64,000 nucleotides of DNA. Source: Alphaproteobacteria bacterium (GTDB lineage: Bacteria > Pseudomonadota > Alphaproteobacteria > UBA9219 > RGZA01). The DNA is taken from positions 1 through 64,000 of the forward strand of contig JANRLI010000007.1 of assembly GCA_033762625.1 (NCBI GenBank), given 5' to 3'. Below the pieces are notes generated by a model, which worked only from the letters and a program-made list of their open reading frames with translations, had not been told where the DNA came from and did no database searches. Made by a program: the position numbers and the translations under genes. Below, in pieces: positions 54,354-63,642 of the stretch. The stretch's first letter is position 1. Every line of letters starts with the position of its first letter.

Positions 54354-55721
54354 ATGCTGAAAGTTTCCGTAATTGGCCGCCCGAATGTCGGTAAATCCAC
54401 TCTATTTAATCGCTTAGCTGGTAAAAAGCTTGCGCTGGTGCATGATGAACCGGGCGTGACGCGTGATTGGCGCGAAGCATCCGGAAGCTTGTTTGACTTA
54501 GATTTTACCGTGCTAGACACCGCGGGTGTTGAAGAAGCTGATAAGGAAAGCTTGGCTGGTCGTATGACCGCAACGACCAAATCCGCGCTCGAACAATCAG
54601 ACATTGCGTTATTTGTGGTGGATGCACGGGCAGGCCTTACGCCAACCGACCGCGATGTAGCTGGCATTCTGCGTAAAAGCAGTAAGCCGATTATTTTGAT
54701 TGCCAATAAATGCGATAATAATCTGCCAGAAGGGTTTGATGAGTTGCATGCGTTGGGTCTTGGCGAACCGGTTGCCATTTCCGCCGAGCATAATATGGGT
54801 ATGCGCGATTTATATGAAGCGCTGAAGCCGTATATTGATCGCGAACAGCTCAAGATTGATGAGGATGTTCGCGCGGATGGCGATGAAGAAGGTGAAGAGG
54901 CGGAAGAGCATAAACCCCTGCATCTTGCTATTATCGGGCGTCCGAATGCCGGTAAATCAACATTGGTCAACGCATTGCTGGGATATGACCGCATGCTGAC
55001 AGGGCCCGAAGCAGGCCTGACGCGCGATGCCGTGCATATTCAATGGGATTATGAAGGTCAGCCCATTCGGCTGGTAGATACCGCAGGGCTGCGCCGCAAT
55101 ACCAAAGTGCATGAAAAAATTGAAGAAATGTCTGTTGCCGAAACCGAACGCGCCGTACGGCTTGCACATGTTGTAGTCTTGGTGGTGGACGCAACGGAGA
55201 TGTTCGAACATCAAGATTTGCATTTGGCGCAAATGGTGGAACGGGAAGGCCGCGGCCTTGTCATCTGCATCAACAAATGGGATTTGGTTCCGAATAAGGA
55301 AGAAGTGACCGCGTTTCTTCGTTCCTTCCTTGATAAAAATATTGCGCAATTGCCTGATATTCCCATTGTGATGACCATGGCAACCAAAGGCCAGAAGCTG
55401 GATAAGCTGATGGCAGCAGTATTTGAAATTCATGAAAAATGGAACAAGCGCATTTCCACCAGTGAACTAAACCGCTGGCTGCAACCCTTGCTTGACCATC
55501 ATCCGCCCCCATTAACGGCAGGTCGCCCGATTAAAATCCGCTATATGACGCAGATTAAAACGCGCCCGCCTACATTCAATATCTGGGTCAACAAACCCAC
55601 GAATTTGCCGGAAACATATATTCGTTATCTGGCGAACGATTTCCGCCGCACCTTTGATATGGGCGGCGTGGTGCTACGCTTTTACACCAAGAAAAGCGAT
55701 AACCCGTATGTGGATGATTAA
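54354..55721 (+). CDS. der: Ribosome-biogenesis GTPase Der
   Basis: This 455-residue protein has two tandem GTPase domains: GRPNVGKSTLFN (residues 8-19), DTAGVEE and NKCD, then GRPNAGKSTLVN, DTAGLRR and NKWD. A C-terminal KH-like domain follows (RFYTKKSDNPYVDD end). It functions in assembly of the 50S subunit. Its stop touches the convergent basic protein gene. Confidence 0.96.
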   Translation: MLKVSVIGRPNVGKSTLFNRLAGKKLALVHDEPGVTRDWREASGSLFDLDFTVLDTAGVEEADKESLAGRMTATTKSALEQSDIALFVVDARAGLTPTDRDVAGILRKSSKPIILIANKCDNNLPEGFDELHALGLGEPVAISAEHNMGMRDLYEALKPYIDREQLKIDEDVRADGDEEGEEAEEHKPLHLAIIGRPNAGKSTLVNALLGYDRMLTGPEAGLTRDAVHIQWDYEGQPIRLVDTAGLRRNTKVHEKIEEMSVAETERAVRLAHVVVLVVDATEMFEHQDLHLAQMVEREGRGLVICINKWDLVPNKEEVTAFLRSFLDKNIAQLPDIPIVMTMATKGQKLDKLMAAVFEIHEKWNKRISTSELNRWLQPLLDHHPPPLTAGRPIKIRYMTQIKTRPPTFNIWVNKPTNLPETYIRYLANDFRRTFDMGGVVLRFYTKKSDNPYVDD

Positions 55722-56306
55722 TTATATGTGGGCACGTTTTGCGCGGCTGCGGCGTGCCTGTAATTGCGCGTATTGAAACTGCGTTGGCCTTCCACCCGGC
55801 TTGATGACGATGTCATCTTTCTTGAATAGCTTATCCAGCCTTTTGCGCGTGCGGCGATAGCCCGTCAATTGCCCTTTGAGACGATTAACGTCGAAAGTTT
55901 GTGCTTCACTGAAATGCGCTGCAACTGCCAGACGTTCCATTTGACGCAGACGGCGGATGGTTTGGTAATTAATCGGCTCAAGCGGATTTAAATCATCATC
56001 TGCGGTTACATGCGCCAGTTTTTTGGCGTGATTTTCAAATTTATCGGCAATCTGCGTGAAGGATTTAATGCAGCCAGCACGAAACGCATCCAGCACATAT
56101 TCACGTTTCAGATGTTTCAGAGTTGCCGCAAGCGCTTTGTCATCATTCACCAATGATTCAAACAAACGCAGCGCCACAGAAAAGTGCGCGCCATAGCGGA
56201 ATTTTTTGCTACCGCGTGGTAACTTTTTGAGAATATCAGTTAGTTCGCGCAGCTTATCGTCAACTGGCTCATGCGCAATTTTTTCACGTATAACTTTGCT
56301 AATCAT
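55722..56306 (-). CDS. Basic protein of unknown function
   Basis: This 194-residue protein is very Lys/Arg-rich and mostly helical (KVIREKIAHEPVDDKLRELTDILKKL; a C-terminal QARRSRAKRAHI). It may bind nucleic acid, but I see no recognised domain. The start is placed at ATG 56306; a longer frame needs a TTG inside a probable promoter (TATAGT at 56345-56350). It abuts der and is transcribed towards it. Confidence 0.5.
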   Translation of the reverse strand: MISKVIREKIAHEPVDDKLRELTDILKKLPRGSKKFRYGAHFSVALRLFESLVNDDKALAATLKHLKREYVLDAFRAGCIKSFTQIADKFENHAKKLAHVTADDDLNPLEPINYQTIRRLRQMERLAVAAHFSEAQTFDVNRLKGQLTGYRRTRKRLDKLFKKDDIVIKPGGRPTQFQYAQLQARRSRAKRAHI

Positions 56307-56382
56307 TCGTTTTTTATGAGAAATGCAGTTTAATATGCGCGCACTATACAAAGATACGCTGCGCTCTGCGAGTTTTTATATT

Positions 56383-57042
56383 TTAACCGTTTACATATCT
56401 TAACGCGATGTCGGCGGGCTTATCCAATTGGCTTTGATCCTCGCCAGGATAGGCGTTGCGGCGAAGCTGCGTAGCCATTACGCCAGGGTCGAATACATCA
56501 ACTTTAAAGCCTGCCTGCTTAGTTTCTACGGCGTAGCTGGCGGCCAATTGATTAAGGGCCGCTTTACTTGCACCATACGCGCCCCAATATGCATCGCCCA
56601 AACTGCTGCATGTCACGAAGGTGATGTGCGGATTTCCCGCGTTACGCAACAAAGGATCTAGATGGCGCAGCAAACGTATATTTGCAGTCACGTTTACATC
56701 CATCACTAATTGCCAGTCTTTTTCGGTTGTGTGCGCAACAGGGCTTGAGGGGCCAATCGTTGCTGCATTTAAAATCAAACGGTGTAACTTTCCAAAGCGT
56801 TCAAACAAGGTTTGCCCCAGCATCGCAAAAGATGTGTCAGGCGAAGTGAGATTGAAGGGAATGAGTGTTGCGTTGTGCCCCGTCGCTTTTTTGATTGAAT
56901 CATCCAGCTCTGTGAGGCCACCTTGTGTCTTCGCAAGTGCAATAATGTGATCGCCACGTTTGGCATGTTGCGTTGCAAGAAAAAAACCAAGACCGCGAGA
57001 AGCACCGGTAATTAGCGTGTTTTTTTTGCTGTTGTCTTGCAT
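56383..57042 (-). CDS. Short-chain dehydrogenase/reductase
   Basis: This 219-residue SDR protein has the nucleotide site TLITGASRGLGFFLA (residues 10-24), the NAATIGPSS motif and a catalytic Tyr-x3-Lys in YGASKAALNQLAASYA with Ser upstream (TCSSLGDAYWG). The substrate is unknown. It is divergent from the GTG-started gene at 57152. Confidence 0.85.
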   Translation of the reverse strand: MQDNSKKNTLITGASRGLGFFLATQHAKRGDHIIALAKTQGGLTELDDSIKKATGHNATLIPFNLTSPDTSFAMLGQTLFERFGKLHRLILNAATIGPSSPVAHTTEKDWQLVMDVNVTANIRLLRHLDPLLRNAGNPHITFVTCSSLGDAYWGAYGASKAALNQLAASYAVETKQAGFKVDVFDPGVMATQLRRNAYPGEDQSQLDKPADIALRYVNG

Positions 57043-57151
57043 GACGATGTGGATAGTTTTGTTAAAAAAATGCTGCGCTGCGAGTTCATAAATAATTAGG
57101 TTTCATCCATCAATGATGGCGTATTGCTATTATTGAGAAGGAGGCTGCCCC

Positions 57152-57568
57152 GTGTCAATAAGTGCGTCAACGCAAGTGAGCCTGCATTTTGCCAAAGCTG
57201 TTCGCAATTGCATTTCGGAAAATCCTGTCATTACCAAATCGCTCGCCGAATTGGGTTTAGTGAATGCAAAAGTTACCGTCATTCACCAGAAGGGCACCGA
57301 TAATCGTCAGGTGAATGTATGCTTTGATTTGGCAGAAGGCGATAACATTGAAGGCATCGCACGTAAATTCGGAATAGGGGTTGTGCCGGCCGTGATGCAG
57401 CAGCTGCAAAAGGAAGGTGTCGCCGAAAAACCAGCAACAGAATTTTTCTGCGTGCCGCAAACGCCCGATCATCAAAAAGATGCCGTGGTTGCTATATTTT
57501 CGTTTGGCGAGAATATGAAATATACGACGATGGAAATGGGCAGCGCTACTCAGCCGCGGCCGAATTAA
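57152..57568 (+). CDS. Protein of unknown function (138 aa, GTG start)
   Basis: This 138-residue protein starts at GTG 57152, backed by a strong AAGGAGG ribosome-binding site seven bases upstream (57138-57144). It contains a beta/alpha mix with one clear helix (LNHFAKAVRNCIS-like start) and acidic loops, but no family motif is recognised. Its last 23 bases overlap the 3' end of the convergent purF, so both genes share the coding DNA there. Confidence 0.55.
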   Translation: MSISASTQVSLHFAKAVRNCISENPVITKSLAELGLVNAKVTVIHQKGTDNRQVNVCFDLAEGDNIEGIARKFGIGVVPAVMQQLQKEGVAEKPATEFFCVPQTPDHQKDAVVAIFSFGENMKYTTMEMGSATQPRPN

Positions 57569-59045
57569 GGAAGGAAAGCTGTTGTTCATCCATTCGGCTA
57601 TTCAAATCGGTCAGCGCCGTCGGATATTCACCGCTGAAACAGGCATCGCAATAGCTTGGCTTCTCTGGATCGCGTTTTTGCTCACCCACAGCGCGGTATA
57701 AACCATCAAGCGAAATAAACGCCAAGCTGTCAGCGCCGATCAACTTGGCCATTTCATCCACGCTGAATTTATGTGCCATCAGTTTTTCTTTTTCCGGTGT
57801 ATCGATGCCGTAGAAGCAGCTGAATTTGGTTGGCGGTGATGAAATGCGCATATGCACTTCTTTTGCACCGGCTTGCCGTACCATTTCTACAATTTTTGTT
57901 GATGTTGTGCCGCGCACGATTGAGTCATCAATCAAAATCACGCGCTTGCCTTCCAGCATGGCGCGGTTGGCGTTGTGTTTTAAACGCACGCCCAAATGGC
58001 GGATATTGTCGGTAGGTTCAATAAAGGTACGGCCCACATAATGGTTGCGGATAATCCCGAGTTCAAAGGGCAAACCGCTTTGCGCAGCATAGCCAATAGC
58101 AGCTGGAACGCCGCTGTCGGGTACAGGTACAACGATATCGGCCTTCACATGTGCTTCGCGCGCAAGCTGCATCCCGATGCGTTTGCGAACTTCGTAAACG
58201 GAATGGCCTTGCATAAAGCTGTCGGGGCGGGCGAAGTAAATATATTCAAATACGCAGAAGCGGGATTGTTTTCTTTCCGATGGTGCCTTTTCAAATGGAC
58301 GGAAACTGGTTACGCCATGTTCGTCCAGCATCACCAATTCGCCAGCTTCAATATCGCGTACAAAATCGGCGCCAATAATATCCAGCGCGCAGGTTTCGCT
58401 GGCCAGCACATAGGTGTCCCCGGTTTTACCCAATACCAACGGGCGAAGGCCCAAGGGATCACGCACACCCATAATGCAGGTTGGCGCAAGACAGACGAGC
58501 GAATACGCGCCTTCAATCTGTTTTACCGCGTCAATCAAACGATCAATTGGGGATTGCTGCGCAGATTGCGCCATTAAATGAATAACCACTTCGGTATCAG
58601 TGGTGGAGTGGAACAAGCTGCCGCGTTTAATCAAATCCTTGCGCAAGCTGTAGGCATTGGTGAGGTTGCCATTGTGGGCAAGCGCAAAACCGCCAAATTC
58701 AAAATCGGCAAAAAAGGGTTGCACGTTACGCAACGCCGTTTCGCCTGTGGTGGCATAACGGTTATGCCCAATCGCCATATGGCCCATCAAGCGGCGGATA
58801 ACGCCTTCCTTATTGAAGTTTTTGCCAACATGCCCCAACGCGTGATGCGCATGGAAATGTTCGCCATCATAGGTAACGATACCGGCCGCTTCCTGTCCAC
58901 GATGTTGCAGGGCATGAAGGCCAAGCGCAGTAAGGGCGGATGCATCCTTGTTGTTGTAAACCGCAAATACGCCGCAATATTCGTGCAAACGATCATCATC
59001 GAATGGCGAAGTGGTGAGATGCGGCGATGGTTCGTCGTTCATCAT
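57546..59045 (-). CDS. purF: Amidophosphoribosyltransferase
   Basis: This 499-residue enzyme makes phosphoribosylamine, the first purine step. A short propeptide precedes the nucleophile Cys in LHEYCGVFAVYN. Glutaminase signatures are RYATTGETALRNVQPF and HNGNLTNAYSLR; the PRPP site is VILIDDSIVRGTTS. Its start overlaps the CvpA stop as ATGA, giving the familiar cvpA-purF operon. Confidence 0.95.
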   Translation of the reverse strand: MMNDEPSPHLTTSPFDDDRLHEYCGVFAVYNNKDASALTALGLHALQHRGQEAAGIVTYDGEHFHAHHALGHVGKNFNKEGVIRRLMGHMAIGHNRYATTGETALRNVQPFFADFEFGGFALAHNGNLTNAYSLRKDLIKRGSLFHSTTDTEVVIHLMAQSAQQSPIDRLIDAVKQIEGAYSLVCLAPTCIMGVRDPLGLRPLVLGKTGDTYVLASETCALDIIGADFVRDIEAGELVMLDEHGVTSFRPFEKAPSERKQSRFCVFEYIYFARPDSFMQGHSVYEVRKRIGMQLAREAHVKADIVVPVPDSGVPAAIGYAAQSGLPFELGIIRNHYVGRTFIEPTDNIRHLGVRLKHNANRAMLEGKRVILIDDSIVRGTTSTKIVEMVRQAGAKEVHMRISSPPTKFSCFYGIDTPEKEKLMAHKFSVDEMAKLIGADSLAFISLDGLYRAVGEQKRDPEKPSYCDACFSGEYPTALTDLNSRMDEQQLSFLNSAAAE

Positions 59046-59677
59046 TTGGGTGCGGCGCTCTTTGTACTGTTTAGAATATTTTGTAACATATCTGAATTCT
59101 TATCGGTTTCGTCTGTGATTGCCTGGCCGCTTTCAACAGCATCTTCGCTATTTTCCTGCGTGTTTTTGGCTTTCTTTTCCATTAATTCGCGCTGTTCTTC
59201 AGGGATAAGGTTTTTGACCATGTCTGCGCCATAGGCGAGGGCAGGCTTGGTATTCGCTTCCTTTAGCCAAACAGGTTGTTTTTCTTCCGGCAGCAACCAC
59301 GATATAATCAGATAGATAATCGAGATCAGAAGATAGCCACGCGCTGCACCAAACAAAAATCCAAAGGAGCGGTCAATCGATGTGATGTGTTCACCTTTGA
59401 TGAAGCTGCGGATGTACATGCTAAAGGGAATAAGCAGCAATAACACACCGCCGAAAATTACAAGGCCACCCGCAAAATCGCGCAGCTGGGGTTGGTGGAC
59501 ATGCTGTTCGAGATAAGGCGTGACAAGCGCGTATTGGGTAAAGCCCAGATAGGCAGCAATCGACCATGTACCAAGGGAGAGAGATTCACGAACAAAACCA
59601 CGAATGAAAGCAAGACCGGCAGAAAGCAGAATGATGATAATGACGATAATATCGACTGCTGTATTGGGCATGGTCAT
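59042..59677 (-). CDS. cvpA: CvpA-family inner-membrane protein
   Basis: This 211-residue protein has four hydrophobic segments (AVDIIVIIIILLSAGLAFI, LGTWSIAAYLGF, GGLVIFGGVLLLLIPF, YLLISIIYLIISWLL) and a charged C-terminal tail. It belongs to the CvpA family linked with colicin V production and envelope stress, and is co-translated with purF. Starts at ATG 59677 or 59671; the upstream frame needs TTG. Confidence 0.88.
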   Translation of the reverse strand: MTMPNTAVDIIVIIIILLSAGLAFIRGFVRESLSLGTWSIAAYLGFTQYALVTPYLEQHVHQPQLRDFAGGLVIFGGVLLLLIPFSMYIRSFIKGEHITSIDRSFGFLFGAARGYLLISIIYLIISWLLPEEKQPVWLKEANTKPALAYGADMVKNLIPEEQRELMEKKAKNTQENSEDAVESGQAITDETDKNSDMLQNILNSTKSAAPK

Positions 59678-59807
59678 CTGGCTCTTTCGCAAGGGGGAGT
59701 TAACGAACGCGGGACACGTTCTAACTCACCTTATTAACTGGGCGGCGCATCATAACGCAAGGGCTTGAAACTATATAGTCCAGTGAAAGGGTATTTTCCA
59801 AAAAATA

Positions 59808-61262
59808 CTAACCTGCAAAACGCTTTAGCGGCGGTTTTTGACCTTGCATGTCACCTCTGTTTTTACCCCGTTTTTGTTGTGGAATCTGGCCGAAAAGTGC
59901 CCTTAATTCGCTTACATGACGAAGCTGGGTGAGTCGCAGGCCGTGCGACGGCATGGTTTTGCCTTCCTGCATGGTGGGGATGATGGCCTGCTTAAAGCCT
60001 AGCTTGGCGGCTTCTTTCAACCGTTGCTCAATCATTGAAACGGGGCGGATTTCGCCGGACAAGCCAACTTCCCCGAACATAATTGCATCTTCGGGCACCG
60101 ATTCATCACAAAGGGACGACATAAGGGCAGCGGCAACGGCCAAATCCGCGGCAGGTTCTGCAACGCGCATACCGCCCGCCACATTCAGATAAACATCATT
60201 TGGTCCAATGCCGACCCCTGCACGGGTTTCCAAAACCGCAAGCAGCATGGCAAGGCGCGCATTATCCCACCCCACACTGGCGCGGCGCGGATTGCCAAGC
60301 GCGGATGGTGCAACCAGCGCCTGAATTTCAATGAGCATCGGGCGTGTACCTTCCATGCCAGCAAAGACAGCCGTGCCGGTGGCTTCCGTTGAACGGTTGG
60401 CAAGAAAAAGTGCAGATGGATTTTTGACTTCCTGCAAGCCCAAACTACTCATTTCAAATACGCCGATTTCATCGGTCGCGCCGAAACGGTTTTTAACCGC
60501 GCGCAAAATACGGAATTGATGGGTACGCTCACCTTCGAAATACAACACGGTATCCACCATGTGTTCCAATACGCGCGGGCCGGCCAGCGTACCTTCCTTG
60601 GTCACATGGCCGACCAGAAGCAGCACGGAACCATGCTTTTTTGCCGCATTGATCAGTTCCTGCGATGACAAACGCACCTGCGCCACCGTGCCGGGCGCGC
60701 TATCCAATACATCGGTGAACATGGTCTGGATTGAATCAATCACAATCACATCGGGCGCATCATGCGCATTTAATGTTGCGACGATATCGCGTACATGGTT
60801 GCTGGCCGCAAGATGCAGCTTGGCATCGGCAAGGCCAAGACGCGCCGCGCGCAGCCGGATTTGGTCGATCGACTCTTCGCCCGACACATAAGCGCAATTA
60901 TATTTTTGTGAAAGTTTGGCAAGCGCCTGAAGCAGCAATGTGGATTTGCCAATACCGGGGTCACCGCCAACCAACACTGCGGAACCTGGCACTAAGCCGC
61001 CGCCACATACGCGGTCGAATTCGCTAATGTCGCTGACGCGGCGGGGAAGGGGCGTTGATGTTCCCTGCAATTCGACAAACTCAACACCTTTTGATTTTTT
61101 GCCCGATGAACTTTTTCCGCCCGCCAAACTTTTGCTAGGGCCAACACTGGCAACTTCCTCCACCATCGTGTTCCAACCGCCGCAGGCTTCGCATTTACCC
61201 GCCCATTTGGGCGAAACCCCGCCGCAGCTTTGGCAGACATAGGTGTTTGAGTTTTTTGCCAT
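59808..61262 (-). CDS. radA: DNA repair protein RadA
   Basis: This 484-residue protein has an N-terminal zinc finger (YVCQSCGGVSPKWAGKCEAC), a RecA-like core with Walker A GGDPGIGKST and Walker B VIVIDSIQTM, the RadA-specific KNRFG motif (AVKNRFGATDEIG) and a Lon-like C-terminal domain. It drives branch migration in recombination. Its 61263-61342 upstream stretch is short and without another gene. Confidence 0.95.
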   Translation of the reverse strand: MAKNSNTYVCQSCGGVSPKWAGKCEACGGWNTMVEEVASVGPSKSLAGGKSSSGKKSKGVEFVELQGTSTPLPRRVSDISEFDRVCGGGLVPGSAVLVGGDPGIGKSTLLLQALAKLSQKYNCAYVSGEESIDQIRLRAARLGLADAKLHLAASNHVRDIVATLNAHDAPDVIVIDSIQTMFTDVLDSAPGTVAQVRLSSQELINAAKKHGSVLLLVGHVTKEGTLAGPRVLEHMVDTVLYFEGERTHQFRILRAVKNRFGATDEIGVFEMSSLGLQEVKNPSALFLANRSTEATGTAVFAGMEGTRPMLIEIQALVAPSALGNPRRASVGWDNARLAMLLAVLETRAGVGIGPNDVYLNVAGGMRVAEPAADLAVAAALMSSLCDESVPEDAIMFGEVGLSGEIRPVSMIEQRLKEAAKLGFKQAIIPTMQEGKTMPSHGLRLTQLRHVSELRALFGQIPQQKRGKNRGDMQGQKPPLKRFAG

Positions 61263-61342
61263 AAAGTCGCGCTCCGGATAGAGTGTTCACTTTATGTTCT
61301 AGTCGATATGATGCGCTAAATCAAGCGGATTTTTGAAGGGCT

Positions 61343-61501
61343 TTACGATGCCTTTTTAGATTCCTGATAGCCAGCCTTGAGCTGTTCTAACACAGCTGAT
61401 GCTTCATCATATTTGCCGGCCTGAATATCTTTCATGGCCTTTTCAACGGAAACCAAAACTTCTTCCAGTTGCTTGACGCATTTTTCTTTGAGTTCGGTCA
61501 T
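61343..61501 (-). CDS. Very small charged protein (52 aa)
   Basis: This 52-residue protein starts at ATG 61501, preceded by AGGA. Its sequence is a single amphipathic helix (KCVKQLEEVLVSVEKAMKDI, then QAGKYDEASAVLEQLKAGYQ) with no known family. The longer frame upstream to 61582 has no supporting start and is rejected. The function is unknown. Confidence 0.55.
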   Translation of the reverse strand: MTELKEKCVKQLEEVLVSVEKAMKDIQAGKYDEASAVLEQLKAGYQESKKAS

Positions 61502-61673
61502 TGGGAATTCCTGAGCTGTTAGGGTAACATCTATTCCAATATTTAAGCCTTTTCTGGCGTGTGACAAGCAAAAAACGGCCAAAAGCCAAGCGATATGTGC
61601 GCAAGTAATTAAACCGTTTTCAGGGGCGGTTATTCCTTTATGCTTGCTTACTCAAATATTTATATAACGTATT

Positions 61674-62855
61674 ATGGAACCGCATATTGAAATTCTGAAA
61701 GACCTCGTTGCGTTTGATACAACGAGTCACAAATCCAATTTGATGATGATTGATTACATCCGCGCCAAGCTTGCGGTGTGTCATGGCGTGCGCACGCATC
61801 TGGATATGAATGCGGATGGCACAAAGGCGAATTTGATTGCCAGCATTGGCCCCGAAGTGGATGGCGGTATTTTATTATCCGGCCACACGGATGTGGTTCC
61901 CGTCGATGGTCAGGCGTGGGATACCGACCCGTGGACGCTAACGCAAAAAGCAGATGGTTTTCTATATGGGCGCGGCACAACCGATATGAAGGGGTTTGTA
62001 GCCTGTGTGCTATCGCAAGTGGAAGCGTGGTCAACAAGCAAGCTTACCAAGCCTATTCATCTGGTGTTTTCGTTTGATGAGGAAGTGGGATGCAAAGGTG
62101 TGATTACAGCGATTGATGTTTTGAAGGCGCAACACATCAAACCGGATTTGTGTATTGTGGGTGAACCCACCGAAATGCAAATGGCGGTTGCGCATAATTC
62201 ACGTGCCAAAATCTGGTTCAATGCCAGTGCAACTGGTGGTCATGCATCGAAGTACAATGACCCAACGATTACCAGCGCGCACGACGTGATGACTGTTTTG
62301 TCTGGAACACTGATGCGTACGCGGGGTGAATATGGAGCCTTGTTGGGCGATGAAATGCTGGGCCATGCATCCATGGCATCCACGGGCGTTAAAACACCCT
62401 ATACCAATAATGTTATCCCGTCTGGGTACGAAAACCATTATGATTTTCGTGGTCGTCCCGGCATCACTCCGGCTGCGTTAGAAAATTTTTTCAGTCATAC
62501 GGCGCATGCAGCTGTAGTCGAATATAAAACGCTGATGGATAAAAGTGGCCATGCCGATTTAACCGTGCGCGTTGAAATGATGAACCCCGGATTTAAATGT
62601 ACGGACGACGCGGCAATTAAAATGGGGCAATTATTCGTGGGTAACGGCGAAGCGATTACCGTACCTTATGTATGCGAAGCGGCGCGGTTCTGGGATGCGG
62701 GGTTTGTTAAAACCATTGTGGTGGGGCCAGGAAATATTCTTCAGGCACATCAACCGAATGAATATATTGATCCTGCGCAGCTCAAAGCATGTAATGATTT
62801 TTTAGGCCGTGTGGTTGCCAGCATCACTGCGCCTTCACAAGCGCCTGCGCCTTAA
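61674..62855 (+). CDS. argE: Acetylornithine deacetylase
   Basis: This 393-residue zinc peptidase (M20 fold) releases ornithine from N-acetylornithine for arginine synthesis. Metal and catalytic motifs are LLSGHTDVVPVDGQAWDTDPW, GRGTTDMKGF, DEEVGCKGVITAI and GEPTEMQMAVAH. The ArgE-type C-terminus PGNILQAHQPNEYIDP is present. It converges on the Mla-type ATPase gene with a one-base gap. Confidence 0.9.
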   Translation: MEPHIEILKDLVAFDTTSHKSNLMMIDYIRAKLAVCHGVRTHLDMNADGTKANLIASIGPEVDGGILLSGHTDVVPVDGQAWDTDPWTLTQKADGFLYGRGTTDMKGFVACVLSQVEAWSTSKLTKPIHLVFSFDEEVGCKGVITAIDVLKAQHIKPDLCIVGEPTEMQMAVAHNSRAKIWFNASATGGHASKYNDPTITSAHDVMTVLSGTLMRTRGEYGALLGDEMLGHASMASTGVKTPYTNNVIPSGYENHYDFRGRPGITPAALENFFSHTAHAAVVEYKTLMDKSGHADLTVRVEMMNPGFKCTDDAAIKMGQLFVGNGEAITVPYVCEAARFWDAGFVKTIVVGPGNILQAHQPNEYIDPAQLKACNDFLGRVVASITAPSQAPAP

Positions 62856-62856
62856 A

Positions 62857-63642
62857 TCAGTTCTTTAAAATTTGCATTTGAATGGGGCCTTCGGCGCGGC
62901 CATGGATGAATTGATCAACATAGGCGTTGCCTGAATGATCAACATCTTCTTTCTTACCATTCCAGATAATCTGGCCTTGGTAAATCATCGCGATGCGATC
63001 GGCGATTTTGCGCGCGCTGGCCATGTCATGCGTAATCGAAATGGCGGTAGCGCCAAGTGTATGCACGCATTTCACAATCAGATCATTGATCACGTCGGCC
63101 ATAATCGGGTCAAGGCCAGTGGTTGGTTCATCAAAGAAAATGATTTTAGGATCTGCGGCAATCGCGCGGGCAAGGGATACACGTTTTTGCATCCCGCCGG
63201 AAAGTTCTGACGGAAATAAATCAGCGACATCTGCGCCTAAGCCGACTTGCGAAAGTTTATCAACCGCGATGTCTTTGGCTTGCTTGGCGGGCATGCGGCG
63301 TGCCTGCATTAATTTAAACGCTACATTTTTCCAAACGGGCAAGCTGTCGAATAACGCGGAGCCTTGGAACAACATGCCGAATTCATCAAGCAATACATCG
63401 CGTTTGCGGCCCTGCACGGTGCGGGTTTCGTTACCATCAATTTTAATGGAGCCGCTATCCGCTTCCAGAATGCCCAGAATGCATTTCAGCATCACGGATT
63501 TCCCCGTGCCCGAACCGCCGATAATGACAAGCGATTGGCCTTTTTCAACGCTGATATCAACGCCATTCAAAACTTTTTTATCGCCAAAGGCTTTGCGGAC
63601 ATTTTTCAGTTCAATTTTTGGAACGGTATTTGTCATGTTCAA
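62857..63642 (-). CDS. ABC transporter ATP-binding protein (MlaF-like)
   Basis: This 261-residue ATPase has Walker A GGSGTGKSVM, signature ELSGGMQKRVSLARAI and Walker B IIFFDEPTTGLDP, all in the MlaF/Ttg2A form, followed by an ITHDMASARKIAD switch. It powers phospholipid transport between membranes. It is immediately downstream of the MlaE-like permease gene with no gap, supporting one operon. Confidence 0.88.
   Translation of the reverse strand: MNMTNTVPKIELKNVRKAFGDKKVLNGVDISVEKGQSLVIIGGSGTGKSVMLKCILGILEADSGSIKIDGNETRTVQGRKRDVLLDEFGMLFQGSALFDSLPVWKNVAFKLMQARRMPAKQAKDIAVDKLSQVGLGADVADLFPSELSGGMQKRVSLARAIAADPKIIFFDEPTTGLDPIMADVINDLIVKCVHTLGATAISITHDMASARKIADRIAMIYQGQIIWNGKKEDVDHSGNAYVDQFIHGRAEGPIQMQILKN

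Noticed and set aside
55722-56351. TTG start at 56351 for the basic protein
   Set aside because: The TTG lies in a likely promoter sequence (TATAGT) and has no ribosome-binding site; ATG 56306 is preferred.
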